Counted from the first letter of the stretch, positions 38,628 to 48,229 are shown. The stretch is DNA of 64,000 nucleotides from Pelistega europaea (GCF_013133775.1 NZ_JABGBO010000001.1:248001-312000); one strand, 5' to 3'. Numbers and translations are program-made. The notes: generated by a model not told the origin, from the letters alone.

Positions 38628-38885
38628 CTATGCCGCGAGCATAGGAACTAATTTGCCTTCCGCATCCAAAGCATGAAGGTCATCACAACCACCAACATGA
38701 TGGTCGTTAATAAAGATTTGAGGCACTGTCGTACGACCAGATCGTTGAATCATCTCATCACGAGCACCAGCAACCGCTTCAATATTGATTTTGTTAATAT
38801 CTGTCACGCCTCTGGCAATAAGTAATTGCTCTGCTTTTTTGCAGTAAGGGCAGGTGGTTTTGTAGTACATAGTAACTTTACTCAT
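38628..38885 (-). CDS. grxC: Glutaredoxin 3
   Basis: An 85-residue glutathione-dependent oxidoreductase. The dithiol active site is TTCPYCKKAE near residue 10; GRTTVPQIFINDHHVGGCDDLHAL contains the cis-proline and glutathione-binding residues. I chose the ATG at 38885; a longer open frame upstream overlaps the rhodanese gene and has no family likeness. It lies in the rhodanese-grxC-secB-gpsA operon, with short gaps throughout. Confidence 0.96.
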   Translation of the reverse strand: MSKVTMYYKTTCPYCKKAEQLLIARGVTDINKINIEAVAGARDEMIQRSGRTTVPQIFINDHHVGGCDDLHALDAEGKLVPMLAA

Positions 38886-38898
38886 ATTTGACTCCTTA

Positions 38899-39318
38899 TT
38901 ATTTTTTCGATGAGGGACTCTTAACAGGGTATCCCTCGCTTGTCCATTCGTTAATACCGCCTTTAATCCAATAGACCTGTTCAACTTTGTTTTTAATCAA
39001 CTGTTGAGCGACCTTAGCAGCGGTACGACCACTATCACAAACAAGAATGAGAGGCTTTTTAGGAAGTGCACCTATCTTCTCTAGGATAGTTTCTTGGGGA
39101 AAATGTTTAGATTGGGGCACAGACGCTTTTTTAAAGGCCTCTTCTGATCGAATATCAATAAATTGTGCATGCTCAGTATTGCTAAGTTGTACGGCCTCTT
39201 TGGCACTGATTGCCCCTTTGCCAGAGCCACCTTTTTTGGCCCCCCAGAGTAACATAGCACCAGAGACAGCAGCAAATAAGGCAAAGTAAATCGTGTTTTG
39301 ATAGTATAAAAATTCCAC
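38899..39318 (-). CDS. Membrane-anchored rhodanese-like protein
   Basis: A 139-residue protein with an N-terminal membrane segment (residues ~9-26) and a single rhodanese domain. The active cysteine is in LVCDSGRTAAKVAQQL, and the family's FIDIRSEEAF and IKGGINEW elements are present, so it may carry or transfer sulfane sulfur (YibN-like). The start codon is GTG with GGA upstream. It heads the operon leading into grxC, secB and gpsA, as in other proteobacteria. Confidence 0.88.
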   Translation of the reverse strand: MEFLYYQNTIYFALFAAVSGAMLLWGAKKGGSGKGAISAKEAVQLSNTEHAQFIDIRSEEAFKKASVPQSKHFPQETILEKIGALPKKPLILVCDSGRTAAKVAQQLIKNKVEQVYWIKGGINEWTSEGYPVKSPSSKK

Positions 39319-39439
39319 AATAAGTCCTATTTAAGAGTGTTTTTTAAACTTAATTTAGTGATTATAAATTAGCCAAAGACTTATAGAGGATAGTTAGCTA
39401 AAATATAGGAAAAATTGTTTTTATTTTGTGGGTATTGAT

Positions 39440-40186
39440 ATGTATAAACTCGTACTTATGCGTCATGGCGAGAGCCAATGGAATCTAGAAAACCGTTTTA
39501 CTGGCTGGGCAGATGTTGATATTACCGAAACAGGGCGCCAGCAAGCGTGGGCTGCAGGTAAGTTACTTCAAAAAGAAGGCTACAAGTTTGATGTGGCTTA
39601 TGTTTCTGTGTTGAAGCGTGCGATTCGTACCTTATGGACGGCACTGGACGCGATGGACATGATGTACCTACCAGTGAATAAGAGTTGGCGTCTTAATGAG
39701 CGACATTACGGTGCTTTGCAGGGTTTAAATAAAGCAGAAACTGCTGCAAAATACGGTGAAGAACAAGTGCTTATTTGGCGTCGTGCCTATTCAGTAGCAC
39801 CTAATCCATTATCTTTGGATGATGAGCGTCATCCCCGTTTTGACCCTCGGTACTCAGATCTCAAGCCAGAGGAGTTGCCTGCGACAGAGTGTCTCAAGGA
39901 TACCGTTGCGCGTGTAATCCCTATCTGGGAAAATGCTATTGCTCCTGATATTAAGGCTGGTAAGCGGGTATTAATCACTGCTCATGGTAATAGTTTGCGT
40001 GCATTGATTAAGTACCTTGAAAACATGAGTGAAGATGAAGTTCTTAAGTTGAACATTCCTACTGGCCAACCGTTGGTATATGAGTTGGATGACAATCTTA
40101 AACCAATTCGCCACTACTATTTAGGTAACCAAGAAGAGATTGAGGCTGCATTAGCAGCGGTCGCAGCACAAGGTAAAGCAAAGTAA
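39440..40186 (+). CDS. gpmA: 2,3-bisphosphoglycerate-dependent phosphoglycerate mutase
   Basis: Glycolytic/gluconeogenic enzyme interconverting 3- and 2-phosphoglycerate through a phosphohistidine. I use the ATG at 39440 (248 residues), which gives the canonical N terminus; a GTG four codons upstream is unlikely. The [22 protein letters not shown] motif has the phosphorylated His, and the second catalytic His lies in [18 protein letters not shown]. It is directly followed by the envC-like gene (start GTG touching its stop), so gpmA-envC-ctpA-moeB form one unit. Confidence 0.97.
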   Translation: MYKLVLMRHGESQWNLENRFTGWADVDITETGRQQAWAAGKLLQKEGYKFDVAYVSVLKRAIRTLWTALDAMDMMYLPVNKSWRLNERHYGALQGLNKAETAAKYGEEQVLIWRRAYSVAPNPLSLDDERHPRFDPRYSDLKPEELPATECLKDTVARVIPIWENAIAPDIKAGKRVLITAHGNSLRALIKYLENMSEDEVLKLNIPTGQPLVYELDDNLKPIRHYYLGNQEEIEAALAAVAAQGKAK

Positions 40187-41788
40187 GTGAAAACCTGTAT
40201 TTTTCTCTTATCCATGATGATGACTGCCACAGTGAGTGCGCAGTCATTGTCCACATTGAATGCGCAACAAACACAGGTTGCTAAGCAGAGGGCTGCTTTG
40301 CAATCACAAATTGATCAGTTAAGTGCACAAATTGCCAAACAAGAGTCCAATCGTAAAGATGTATTGGATGATTTAAGACAATCTGAAAAAGCAATTTCTG
40401 ATACCAGCCGCAAGCTGGATCGTTTGCTGGATAGCGAACAAAAGGCCAAGGATGACTTATTGTTGGTGCAACAAGAAGAAGAGACTCAAAAGCAAATTCT
40501 AGCCGCTCAGATAGATGAATTTTCCGAGCAGCTGTTTACTCAATATGTCAGCGGTATGTCGCCATGGAAAGCGATGTTATCTGGTAAAGATGTGCAGAAA
40601 ATTAGCCGAGATTTAAGCTACCTTGGCTATATTTCTCAAGCTAGAGCCAAGACCGTGAAGTCACTAAACAAAGAGATTGATCGACTCAATGAGGTCAAAA
40701 AGAAAACTCAACAACGAAAAGAGCGTCTAGCTAAGCTCACGAAGGAGGCTCAACAGGCTAAGTCTGACCTAGAAAAAGAACAAAAAGACTATCAAGTTAA
40801 ATTGGGTAAAATTGAGTCTGATTTGAAAAAACGCCGTCAGCAGGCAGGTCAATTAAAAGCAGATGAGGAAAGACTTAACAGTGTTATTGCAGGAATTGAA
40901 AATAATATTCGGGCTCAACGAGAGGCACTAAGGCAAGCAGAGCTACTACGCCAAAAACAAGCTGAAGAACGTCGTAAAGCATTAGCTTTAGAGCGACAAC
41001 GTAAGGCTGAACAGGCTCAGGCTCAAGCACGAGCAGCACAAGAGCAACTGGCCCGAGCAAAGGAATTACGTGAACAAGCACGACAAGCTCAAATGCAAGC
41101 TATTGCTCAACAACGTGCAGCAATGATTGATGTGCAGAAAGCACAAGAAGTGGTGAATATTGGCGGTTTGACAGCAGAGCAAGAAGAAGTCGCCAAAGCA
41201 AAGTTACAACAAGCCTTGGTGCAGCAAGCACAGACAGAAAAAGTGTTGAGTAGTGCTAAGGAGCAGGCTGAAAATGCAGAAATTGAGCGAGCCAAGGCAC
41301 GGTTGGCCCAAGAAAAAGCTCGCGAAGCACAGCAATTATTGCAACAAGCCAAAGAAGATGAGCGTCGGGTACAACAAGAGGCTGATGCGGATATGAGTCG
41401 GGGATTAACAAAAGGGGCTCCATGGCCTCTACGTGGGCGTCTCTTGGGGCGGTTTGGTCAGACGAGACCAGATACAGGTGATGTTTGGCGTGGTATTTTG
41501 ATTAATGCAACAGAAGGAGCTCCGGTTAAAGCGGTGGCTTCAGGCCATGTGGTTTTTGCCGATTGGATGAGAGGTTTTGGGAACTTAATCATCATAGACC
41601 ACGGTAATAATTATTTGAGTGTTTATGGTTATAACCAGAGTGTGACTCGTCGGGTAGGGGATAGTGTAAGAACGGGGGCAGTGATTGCACGTGCAGGATC
41701 TACTGGCGGACAGGTAGAACCAGCACTTTATTTTGAAATTAGACAAGGCTCCAGCCCAGTTAACCCTTTGCAATGGCTGGCTCAATAA
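40187..41788 (+). CDS. envC: EnvC-like murein hydrolase activator
   Basis: A 533-residue exported protein with GTG start and signal peptide (cleavage after VSA near residue 18). Residues ~20-240 form heptad-rich coiled coils; ~240-400 are an unusually long alanine/glutamine/arginine-rich helical stretch. The last ~110 residues are a LytM (M23) domain, but the zinc-binding residues are replaced (for example LYFEIR where active enzymes have LHFEIR), as in EnvC, so it should activate an amidase (AmiB-type) during cell separation rather than cut peptidoglycan itself. The gpmA-envC-ctpA order is typical. Confidence 0.9.
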   Translation: MKTCIFLLSMMMTATVSAQSLSTLNAQQTQVAKQRAALQSQIDQLSAQIAKQESNRKDVLDDLRQSEKAISDTSRKLDRLLDSEQKAKDDLLLVQQEEETQKQILAAQIDEFSEQLFTQYVSGMSPWKAMLSGKDVQKISRDLSYLGYISQARAKTVKSLNKEIDRLNEVKKKTQQRKERLAKLTKEAQQAKSDLEKEQKDYQVKLGKIESDLKKRRQQAGQLKADEERLNSVIAGIENNIRAQREALRQAELLRQKQAEERRKALALERQRKAEQAQAQARAAQEQLARAKELREQARQAQMQAIAQQRAAMIDVQKAQEVVNIGGLTAEQEEVAKAKLQQALVQQAQTEKVLSSAKEQAENAEIERAKARLAQEKAREAQQLLQQAKEDERRVQQEADADMSRGLTKGAPWPLRGRLLGRFGQTRPDTGDVWRGILINATEGAPVKAVASGHVVFADWMRGFGNLIIIDHGNNYLSVYGYNQSVTRRVGDSVRTGAVIARAGSTGGQVEPALYFEIRQGSSPVNPLQWLAQ

Positions 41789-41801
41789 ATAGGAATCAGA
41801 G

Positions 41802-43505
41802 ATGTTGAAAGTATGGCGTACCCTACTATTTATCACAGGTTTATCGGTTGGTCTGACATATGCCCAAGACGATTCACCAAGTGGCACACAGATTCCAGAG
41901 AGTGTGCAGTCCATGCATGCCGAATCTGTTGAAGAGACGTTTTCTTACGAACAGTTGCGTCGGTTTGCTCGAGCCTTTGCTTTAGTCAAGAACCAGTATG
42001 TTGAGCCAATCAGCGATGAAAAACTCGTGGATGCTGCGATTGCTGGCATGATGAATGAGCTTGATCCGCACTCCTCTTATCTAAATAAAGATGACATGAT
42101 TGATTTACAAGAAGAGACAGAGGGTGAGTTTGGTGGTTTAGGTATTGAAGTTGGTGAGGATAATGGCTTTGTCAAAATCATTTCTCCTATTGAGGGGACG
42201 CCAGCAGCCAAAGCCGGTGTATTGCCAGGAGATGTTATTGTCAAAATCAATGGCGAAGAAATGAAAGGCAAACAAATGAGCGAAGTGATTAAATTACTTC
42301 GAGGAGACCCTGGTACGACAATTACTTTGACTTTGCGCCGTGCCAAAAGTCCAACACTAGTGGATTTAGAAATTAAAAGAGAACTTATTAAAGGGCGCAG
42401 TGTACGTAGCAAGATGATTGATGATACTGCGTATTTCCGTATTTCGCAGTTCCAAACCAATACTGTCAATGATTTGGTGCATCAAATCAGAGCTATTAAA
42501 ACCACTCCTAACAGCATTGTTTTAGACTTGCGTAACGATCCTGGAGGGCTGCTTAATGTTTCTGTTGGTGTGGTGCAAATCTTCTCGGATACAAAACGAA
42601 CTATTGTGAGTACTAAAGCACGTAATCATGTTGTAGAAGAGTTTTCTCGCTATACGCCAGATAATATTTTACAAACCAGTGCGGTATTAAAAGACTTGCC
42701 CAACTGGTTGCACTCAGTCCCTATGGTGGTATTGCTTAATGTGGGGTCAGCATCAGCTTCTGAAATCGTGGCAGGTGCTTTGCAAGATTTTAAGCGAGCA
42801 ACGATTATGGGGAATCGCAGCTTTGGTAAAGGTTCTGTGCAAGTGGTGCTAGCTATTGATGAGGATACTGGCATTAAGCTGACTACAGCCCGTTACTACA
42901 CTCCTAATGGACGCTCTATTCAAGCTAAAGGCATCAAGCCAGATATCGTGGTATCTGACACTGCCAAAGGTGATTTATTTCGTACGCCTCGAGAGGCAGA
43001 TTTAGCAGATCATCTCAAAAACGAAAATGCAGAAGACGACACAGCGGTGGACAAGGATAATGCGGTCAAAGAAGATACTAAACAAGAGACAGAAGCAGGG
43101 GGTAGCAAAGATGAGACTATGTATGAATTTGGCTCAGATCAAGATTTCCAATTACAACAGGCATTGAATTATCTACATGGCAAACCAGTTAATCAAGGAG
43201 TAGTTGCTGATGCCGTGAAGATAAATAAGTCAGCAGAGGGGGATAGTGGTAATAAAACCCTTGAAGAGTCTGAATCAAATACCAAGGAAGTAGCGGAGCC
43301 AGCTAAAAAAGCTCCTAATGATGCTACTCAAGATAGTCCTTCATCAACTGTTGGAGATGCCACTAAAACTGAGACGACCTCATCAAAAGGTACGACAACC
43401 AAGGATAATCATGCCGACAAAGAATCTAGCAAGTCTTTAAATGGAGACAAAGAGCCTACTAAAGCCCTAGATAAAGCATTAGATAAAGTTTTAGAGAAAA
43501 AATGA
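41802..43505 (+). CDS. ctpA: Carboxy-terminal processing protease (S41)
   Basis: Periplasmic serine protease of 567 residues. A signal peptide ends near residue 21. A PDZ domain spans about 112-185 (GLGIEVGEDNGFVKI, PAAKAGVLPGDVIVKINGE). The catalytic domain has the nucleophile serine in GSASASE (315-321) and general-base Lys343 in FGKGSVQ. Residues ~390-567 form a long, charged, Lys/Glu/Thr/Ser/Asp-rich tail, probably disordered, with only a short structured part (DQDFQLQQALNYL) near 447-459. The usual length is about 450-480, so this tail is extra. Its last codons overlap the moeB-like start (ATGA). Confidence 0.93.
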   Translation: MLKVWRTLLFITGLSVGLTYAQDDSPSGTQIPESVQSMHAESVEETFSYEQLRRFARAFALVKNQYVEPISDEKLVDAAIAGMMNELDPHSSYLNKDDMIDLQEETEGEFGGLGIEVGEDNGFVKIISPIEGTPAAKAGVLPGDVIVKINGEEMKGKQMSEVIKLLRGDPGTTITLTLRRAKSPTLVDLEIKRELIKGRSVRSKMIDDTAYFRISQFQTNTVNDLVHQIRAIKTTPNSIVLDLRNDPGGLLNVSVGVVQIFSDTKRTIVSTKARNHVVEEFSRYTPDNILQTSAVLKDLPNWLHSVPMVVLLNVGSASASEIVAGALQDFKRATIMGNRSFGKGSVQVVLAIDEDTGIKLTTARYYTPNGRSIQAKGIKPDIVVSDTAKGDLFRTPREADLADHLKNENAEDDTAVDKDNAVKEDTKQETEAGGSKDETMYEFGSDQDFQLQQALNYLHGKPVNQGVVADAVKINKSAEGDSGNKTLEESESNTKEVAEPAKKAPNDATQDSPSSTVGDATKTETTSSKGTTTKDNHADKESSKSLNGDKEPTKALDKALDKVLEKK

Positions 43506-44251
43506 ACGACAATCAGATGCTTCGTTATGCTCGACATATTATGCTGGAGGATTTCGGCTTTGAAGGGCAAGAACAGTTAAACCAAAGCAGGGTATTTATT
43601 CTTGGTATGGGAGGGCTAGGTTCCCCTGCTGCTATGTACCTTGCCGCTGCTGGTGTAGGGCATCTTATCATTGCGGATGATGATACGGTAGAATTAAGTA
43701 ATTTACAACGCCAGATTATCCACCGCACCGAGGGGGTAGGGCAATTAAAAGTGGACTCTGCTGCACAAACATTACGAGCATTAAACCCTGACGTTCATGT
43801 GGAAACCATTGATTACCGGCTATCACCAGAACAAGCCGCAGAGATTATTCAGCAAGTTGATGTTGTGCTAGATTGTAGTGATAACTATACGACTAGACAG
43901 GTTTTGAATCAGCTTTGTTTTTTACATAAAAAACCATTAGTAACTGCTGCAGCGATACGTTGGCAGGGCATGATAAGTAGTTTTGATTTCCGTACGGATT
44001 ACAGTCCTTGTTATGCCTGCATGTTTGACCCAGAGGATAATCTAGGTGTGGATAATTGTGCTACCTTGGGTGTGATTTCTCCATTGTTGGGGGTGATGGG
44101 AAGTATGCAGGCATTAGAAGCCATGAAATTACTTCTTGGTTTAGCAGATACACTGGTGGGTAAGTTAGCGATTTTTGATGCAAAAACTAGCCAGTGGCGT
44201 TATGTGACACTGGCCAAGAGTCCTTATTGTAGAGTATGCCACACAGTATAA
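43502..44251 (+). CDS. moeB: ThiF/MoeB/HesA family sulfur-carrier adenylyltransferase
   Basis: A 249-residue E1-like enzyme that adenylates the C terminus of a sulfur carrier (MoaD or ThiS). The nucleotide loop is VFILGMGGLGSPAAMYLAAAGVG; D and R of the adenylation site appear in DDDTVELSNLQRQIIH; zinc cysteines are CYAC and CRVC. There is no rhodanese domain. MoeB versus ThiF cannot be separated by sequence alone; no moaD or thiS is nearby. It overlaps ctpA by four bases (ATGA). Confidence 0.87.
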   Translation: MNDNQMLRYARHIMLEDFGFEGQEQLNQSRVFILGMGGLGSPAAMYLAAAGVGHLIIADDDTVELSNLQRQIIHRTEGVGQLKVDSAAQTLRALNPDVHVETIDYRLSPEQAAEIIQQVDVVLDCSDNYTTRQVLNQLCFLHKKPLVTAAAIRWQGMISSFDFRTDYSPCYACMFDPEDNLGVDNCATLGVISPLLGVMGSMQALEAMKLLLGLADTLVGKLAIFDAKTSQWRYVTLAKSPYCRVCHTV

Positions 44252-44360
44252 AAGTGAGGGCTGTGCTTTGCTATAGGAGCCTAGCGGTTAAGCATATTTT
44301 GGCGTATCCCTTGTCCTATGTGAATAGGTGGTTAACAGCTATTGATAGCATTAAAACTGA

Positions 44361-44735
44361 TTAGTGAAACAGTCTAAATGTCATTAATCCTAAATAAGTC
44401 ATCAACAAACACCCTGCAACATGACTAACAATTCCCACCATAAAAGAGGTGTATTGCTGCTGTTGTAGTAGAGTTACCATCTCTGCACTGAATGTAGAGA
44501 AAGTGGTAAGTGCCCCTAGAAAACCCGTAATTAGTAATAAACGCCATTCTGGATTTGAGGCATGATGTGCAAAAAATGCCATCAAGAATCCAATCAAATA
44601 GCCTCCTAATAGATTGGCTACGAGCGTCCCTAGGGGTAAGTTGGGGAGTAGATGGTTAAGTTTCATGCTTAAAAACCACCGGCATAGGGCACCGCAAGAA
44701 GCCCCAATCATAATGGCGAGAATAGAATTAAGCAT
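44361..44735 (-). CDS. crcB: CrcB/Fluc fluoride ion channel
   Basis: A 124-residue membrane protein with four helices forming a dimeric fluoride exporter. Family motifs are [15 protein letters not shown] and [18 protein letters not shown], with the sodium-site glycine/threonine and the phenylalanine box. It starts 5 bases after the M61 peptidase gene, so it is read from that transcript; I see no fluoride riboswitch directly upstream of it. About 110 bases without clear features separate it from the convergent moeB. Confidence 0.94.
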   Translation of the reverse strand: MLNSILAIMIGASCGALCRWFLSMKLNHLLPNLPLGTLVANLLGGYLIGFLMAFFAHHASNPEWRLLLITGFLGALTTFSTFSAEMVTLLQQQQYTSFMVGIVSHVAGCLLMTYLGLMTFRLFH

Positions 44736-44740
44736 GATAT

Positions 44741-46495
44741 TTACCTGCGTTTTAACAAGAATTTCGTTTCTTTAGAATGCAATTTCACTTTAAAACTTCT
44801 TAATTCATCACGCCGGAAAACATGTATGGTCACTTTGTCTTTAACACGATAACGACTTAACACAGTATCCAGATTTTTGCTGTCTACACGGATATTATCT
44901 ATTGCCACCAGTACATCACCAGCTGATAAACCACCTTGATGTGCAGCCCCTTGTTCATAGGCGATAGCAATAACACAATCACCGTTAATAACTTTGGTTT
45001 TAATATTGAGACCAGCCTCTTTACTTGGTTCTGTGGTTAGTGTAATGCCGTGGCTTGCCCATAGCTTGGCAAGTGGGACATCCTCAACGCCTAATGCGTA
45101 CCGCTCGACAAACTCAGCAGTATCAACGCCTGTAGCTTCTTTGATGAGGGATATAACTTGCTCGTCGCGTAGACCTCTGTGAGGATGTTTGGTGTAAAAA
45201 TCACGACCAAATTTTTTCCAGAATAACCGCATCACATCGTCCAATGACTTTTTGCCAGAAGATTTTTGTTGAATTAATAAATCTAGTCCAAGAGCAACAA
45301 GAGAGCCTTTGGTGTAGTAGCTGACAATAGCGTTGGGAGAGTTCTCGTCTTGTTTATAGTATTTGTTCCATGCATCAAAAGAACTGTCTGCCACACTTTG
45401 CTTGAAACGACCAGGGGCGTTGCATACATTATTGAGGGTTTTTTCAATAAGCGATAAGTATTTTTCTTCAGTGATTAAGCCTGTCCGATACAACACTTGA
45501 TCATCATAGTAAGAGGTGAAACCCTCAAAAATCCAAAGCAAAGAAGTAGGAGTTGCTTGAGTTAAATCATAAGGGGCAAATGTCTGTGGTTTAATGCGTT
45601 TGACATTCCAGGTGTGGAAGTATTCGTGACTGATTAAACCGAGAAACTGACAATAGCCATCTGTCATCTCAGTCTGCCCAATGACAGGTATATCAGAACG
45701 AGATGCCATGAGGGCTGTGCTAGCACGATGCTCAAGACCACCATAATCAGAACCTGTGACCATTGTCATAAATACATATCTGTCGCTACTATCTAAGAAT
45801 GGTGCCTTATGTGTTTTTGGCTCAAAAAGCTTAATCTGATATTCGCAAATTTTAGCAGTATCCCGAGCAATGCGTTCTAAATCAATATTGGGTATAAGGC
45901 CTGTAAATACCATCTCATGGCGTGCTCCACATGCCTCAAAGCTAATAAAAGCCGGCGTCCCCATTTCTACTGGATGGTCGACCAGAGCATCATAATTAGG
46001 AGCTTTATAAAGTCCAAAACCGTGGCGTTTAGCAGCCCCTTTTTTTCCAATGGCTTCGGGTAAGCTAGTGTAAACCTTCCAAGTAGAGTAGTTGTCTGGG
46101 GCTTGGATGTCGACATAGCAAGGATGGTTTTCTTGTTTATGGACTTTTAGAAAGACGCTAGTACCATTGAAAAAACCGTGCGTTTCATCAAGATGGGCAG
46201 CACGTACTGACAAGTCCCATGCATATACAAGATACGATAACTTAATAGGTTTTGTGCTGGCTTGTATTTGCCAAGAATGATTATCTAGCTTGGTTAATGT
46301 GAGTGGTTTATTGCCGCTACTTGCGCGCAGTTGTTGAATATGACGAGAAAAGTCCCGTATTAGATAAGAGCCTGGAATCCAAGTGGGTAAACTAACGATT
46401 TGCCCTCTTGGGTCTGGGCGTCGGATGTGAAGTTCTACTGCAAATAAATGACCAGCTAAATCAGCTGGCTTAATATGATAAAGAATGTCGCTCAT
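44741..46495 (-). CDS. M61 family (glycyl aminopeptidase-like) metallopeptidase
   Basis: A 584-residue protease with no visible signal peptide. The zinc site is [16 protein letters not shown] (HExxH plus the family Trp-Asn), with the third ligand Glu in [21 protein letters not shown]. An N-terminal beta domain (~170 residues) precedes the catalytic domain, and a PDZ domain lies at about 500-570 ([17 protein letters not shown]). This matches the glycyl aminopeptidases of Sphingomonas and homologues in proteobacteria; the natural substrate is unknown. It precedes crcB by five bases. Confidence 0.9.
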   Translation of the reverse strand: MSDILYHIKPADLAGHLFAVELHIRRPDPRGQIVSLPTWIPGSYLIRDFSRHIQQLRASSGNKPLTLTKLDNHSWQIQASTKPIKLSYLVYAWDLSVRAAHLDETHGFFNGTSVFLKVHKQENHPCYVDIQAPDNYSTWKVYTSLPEAIGKKGAAKRHGFGLYKAPNYDALVDHPVEMGTPAFISFEACGARHEMVFTGLIPNIDLERIARDTAKICEYQIKLFEPKTHKAPFLDSSDRYVFMTMVTGSDYGGLEHRASTALMASRSDIPVIGQTEMTDGYCQFLGLISHEYFHTWNVKRIKPQTFAPYDLTQATPTSLLWIFEGFTSYYDDQVLYRTGLITEEKYLSLIEKTLNNVCNAPGRFKQSVADSSFDAWNKYYKQDENSPNAIVSYYTKGSLVALGLDLLIQQKSSGKKSLDDVMRLFWKKFGRDFYTKHPHRGLRDEQVISLIKEATGVDTAEFVERYALGVEDVPLAKLWASHGITLTTEPSKEAGLNIKTKVINGDCVIAIAYEQGAAHQGGLSAGDVLVAIDNIRVDSKNLDTVLSRYRVKDKVTIHVFRRDELRSFKVKLHSKETKFLLKRR

Positions 46496-46811
46496 GAGAT
46501 AGTTATATAAAAAATAAATAAGTAGATTGTCTAATGTTAGGACTTTTTGTGGGTGATGTGAAGTTTTTTATCTAATTGCATCGCAAATAAAGTCGGGATA
46601 ATTAATTTGTTAGAGCAAGGTCAAGCAGAACATTTGCTAAAGAGTGGCTGACACATTCTTATGCAACGGAGGGGGCTGCTTAGTGGTATGGTGCGGAGAA
46701 CTTATGTTTTTGGGATAATGCAAGACTGCTCTCATGATTTTTACTAATTGCAAGGCTCTCATGTAGCAGGGCATAATGAGACAATTATTTTAAATTTAAA
46801 AGGAGATAATG
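46496..46811. other. About 310-base divergent gap upstream of the enoyl-CoA hydratase gene
   Basis: No gene is recognised. It should contain the promoters of the M61 peptidase and of the hydratase. A small imperfect direct repeat is present: TGCAAG(ACT)GCTCTCATG at 46719-46736 and TGCAAGGCTCTCATG at 46749-46763, of unknown meaning. Confidence 0.4.
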
Positions 46812-47594
46812 ATGTCAGAAGAAAAATTGGTGTTGGCCGAAGTGCACGGTAAAGTAGGGTTGTTGACCTTAAACCGTCCCAAGGCATTAAATGCACTCAA
46901 CAACGAAATTATGCAGCAGCTTAGTGATGCACTATTAGCATTTGAAAAAAATGACAATATCCATGTGATTGTATTGACGGGTAGTGAAAAAGCATTTGCA
47001 GCAGGTGCTGATATTAAAGCTATGCAGAACTGGACATATATGGATGTGTATAAATCTGATTATATTGGTGGTTTCTGGGAGACAATGAAGACCAGCATTC
47101 GTAAACCAGTAATCGCGGCTGTATCAGGTTTTGCGCTTGGTGGAGGTTGTGAATTGGCAATGATGTGTGACATGATTATTGCAGCAGAGAATGCAAAATT
47201 TGGTCAGCCAGAGATTAAGTTGGGTACCATTCCTGGCTTAGGAGGGACGCAGCGTCTCACTCGAGCCATAGGCAAGGCAAAAGCGATGGATTTGGTATTG
47301 AGCGGTCGTTTTATGGACGTGGCTGAAGCAGAGAGTGCAGGATTGGTTGCACGAGTGTTGCCTGTAGAGGGGTTTATCCAGGAGGTACTCAAAATTGCCG
47401 AGGGTATGGCAGCATTTTCTTCCCCTGTGCTTATGATGGCTAAGCAATGTGTAAATGCAGCCCTTGAGACAACATTAGAACAAGGTCTTGCGTATGAGCG
47501 CCGTGTGTTCCATGCAACATTTGCACTAGAGGATCAGAAAGAGGGAATGGCTGCATTCGTTGAAAAGCGCCCACCAAACTTCAAAAATATGTAA
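46812..47594 (+). CDS. Enoyl-CoA hydratase (crotonase family)
   Basis: A 260-residue crotonase that should hydrate short trans-2-enoyl-CoAs. Motifs are LNRPKALNALNNEIM, AFAAGADIKAMQ (oxyanion hole), GGGCELAMMCDMIIAAENAKFGQPEIKLGTIPGLGGTQRL with the two catalytic glutamates, and the C-terminal helix. The second of two adjacent ATGs (46812) has the better spacing from AGGAG; the first (46809) is also possible. The gene stands alone, just before the atp promoter. The pathway (fatty acid or amino acid breakdown) is not shown by context. Confidence 0.92.
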   Translation: MSEEKLVLAEVHGKVGLLTLNRPKALNALNNEIMQQLSDALLAFEKNDNIHVIVLTGSEKAFAAGADIKAMQNWTYMDVYKSDYIGGFWETMKTSIRKPVIAAVSGFALGGGCELAMMCDMIIAAENAKFGQPEIKLGTIPGLGGTQRLTRAIGKAKAMDLVLSGRFMDVAEAESAGLVARVLPVEGFIQEVLKIAEGMAAFSSPVLMMAKQCVNAALETTLEQGLAYERRVFHATFALEDQKEGMAAFVEKRPPNFKNM

Positions 47595-47611
47595 GAAACC
47601 AATCGTAATAA

Positions 47612-47640
47612 TTGATTTAAATCTTAAAACAGGCTATACT
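47612..47640 (+). promoter_or_regulatory. Sigma-70 type promoter of the atp operon
   Basis: TTGATT (47612-47617), a 17-base spacer and TATACT (47635-47640) make a near-consensus promoter, 17 bases after the hydratase stop. Transcription would start around 47647 and run through the hairpin at 47692 to reach atpI. Confidence 0.6.
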
Positions 47641-47691
47641 TAGCAGGATTTAGTAGATTTAACCGATATGCAATGTACTTAGCTTTATTTG

Positions 47692-47733
47692 ACCGCAAGT
47701 TGTATATAGTTTGTATATAATTTGCGGTTTTTT
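47692..47733 (+). terminator. Intrinsic terminator or attenuator just before atpI
   Basis: A 17-pair stem with three G-U wobbles (ACCGCAAG... at 47692-47708 with ...TTTGCGGT at 47712-47728), a 3-base loop and a T-run to 47733. It ends 26 bases before the atpI start. It may be the terminator of the hydratase gene, but because the best atp promoter lies upstream of it, it may instead be an attenuator in the atp leader. A 15-codon frame (ATG 47673, stop 47720) overlaps it, without a ribosome-binding site. Confidence 0.7.
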
Positions 47734-47759
47734 AAGCAAGATGCAATAGGAATCTTTAA

Positions 47760-48170
47760 TTGGAAGCCGTTAAACTTAGTCCAGAGGAACGTGCGTTACT
47801 AGATGCGCAGGCTGCGAGAGGACTAGTGCATATACTGGTTGCTCAGTTCGCTGTGTTGATGGTGGTTGTGCTGCTGACAGGTCTAGTGTCGGGAGTTATG
47901 CCGATGGTATCGGCACTGGCGGGCGGTATGACGTATTTTATCCCTACTTTTGTTGTGGTTTTGCGGATGTTGATACGTCTTTCTTCGGGTAAGCCTGGCT
48001 CTGCAGGGACGTTGTTTATTGCAGAGGGTATTAAGATTGTTGGTACCATTGCGTTATTGATTCTACTGGTAAAGTTTATGGGAAGCATGATTGTGTGGCC
48101 AGCTTTGTTGCTGGGGCTTATCGCAGTCATGAAAAGTTATTTTTTTCTGCTTATCTTTAAAAAAGTTTAA
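47760..48170 (+). CDS. atpI: ATP synthase subunit I
   Basis: A 136-residue membrane protein with four hydrophobic segments, the first gene of the atp operon. AtpI aids assembly or stability of the c-ring in some bacteria and is not essential. The start is TTG (TTGGAAGCC), with AGGA eight bases ahead; no later ATG would leave a complete first helix. The length and four-helix pattern, with the position before atpB, support the call; the sequence itself is poorly conserved. Confidence 0.88.
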   Translation: MEAVKLSPEERALLDAQAARGLVHILVAQFAVLMVVVLLTGLVSGVMPMVSALAGGMTYFIPTFVVVLRMLIRLSSGKPGSAGTLFIAEGIKIVGTIALLILLVKFMGSMIVWPALLLGLIAVMKSYFFLLIFKKV

Positions 48171-48229
48171 GCGGTTTTTTGGAAAGTTGATTTCTAGTCG
48201 ATGGACTAGCATTTGGGAGTATAGGTCAA

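Noticed and set aside
38886-38984. Longer grxC with a 33-residue N-terminal extension
   Set aside because: The extension overlaps the end of the rhodanese gene and has no glutaredoxin likeness; the ATG at 38885 gives the standard 85-residue protein.
40187-41788. Active M23 endopeptidase
   Set aside because: The LytM domain lacks the zinc-binding residues (LYFEIR in place of LHFEIR), so the EnvC activator role fits better.
47673-47720. 15-codon frame MYLALFDRKLYIVCI overlapping the atp leader hairpin as a leader peptide
   Set aside because: There is no ribosome-binding site and its end lies in a palindrome that would give such codons by chance; not listed as a gene.
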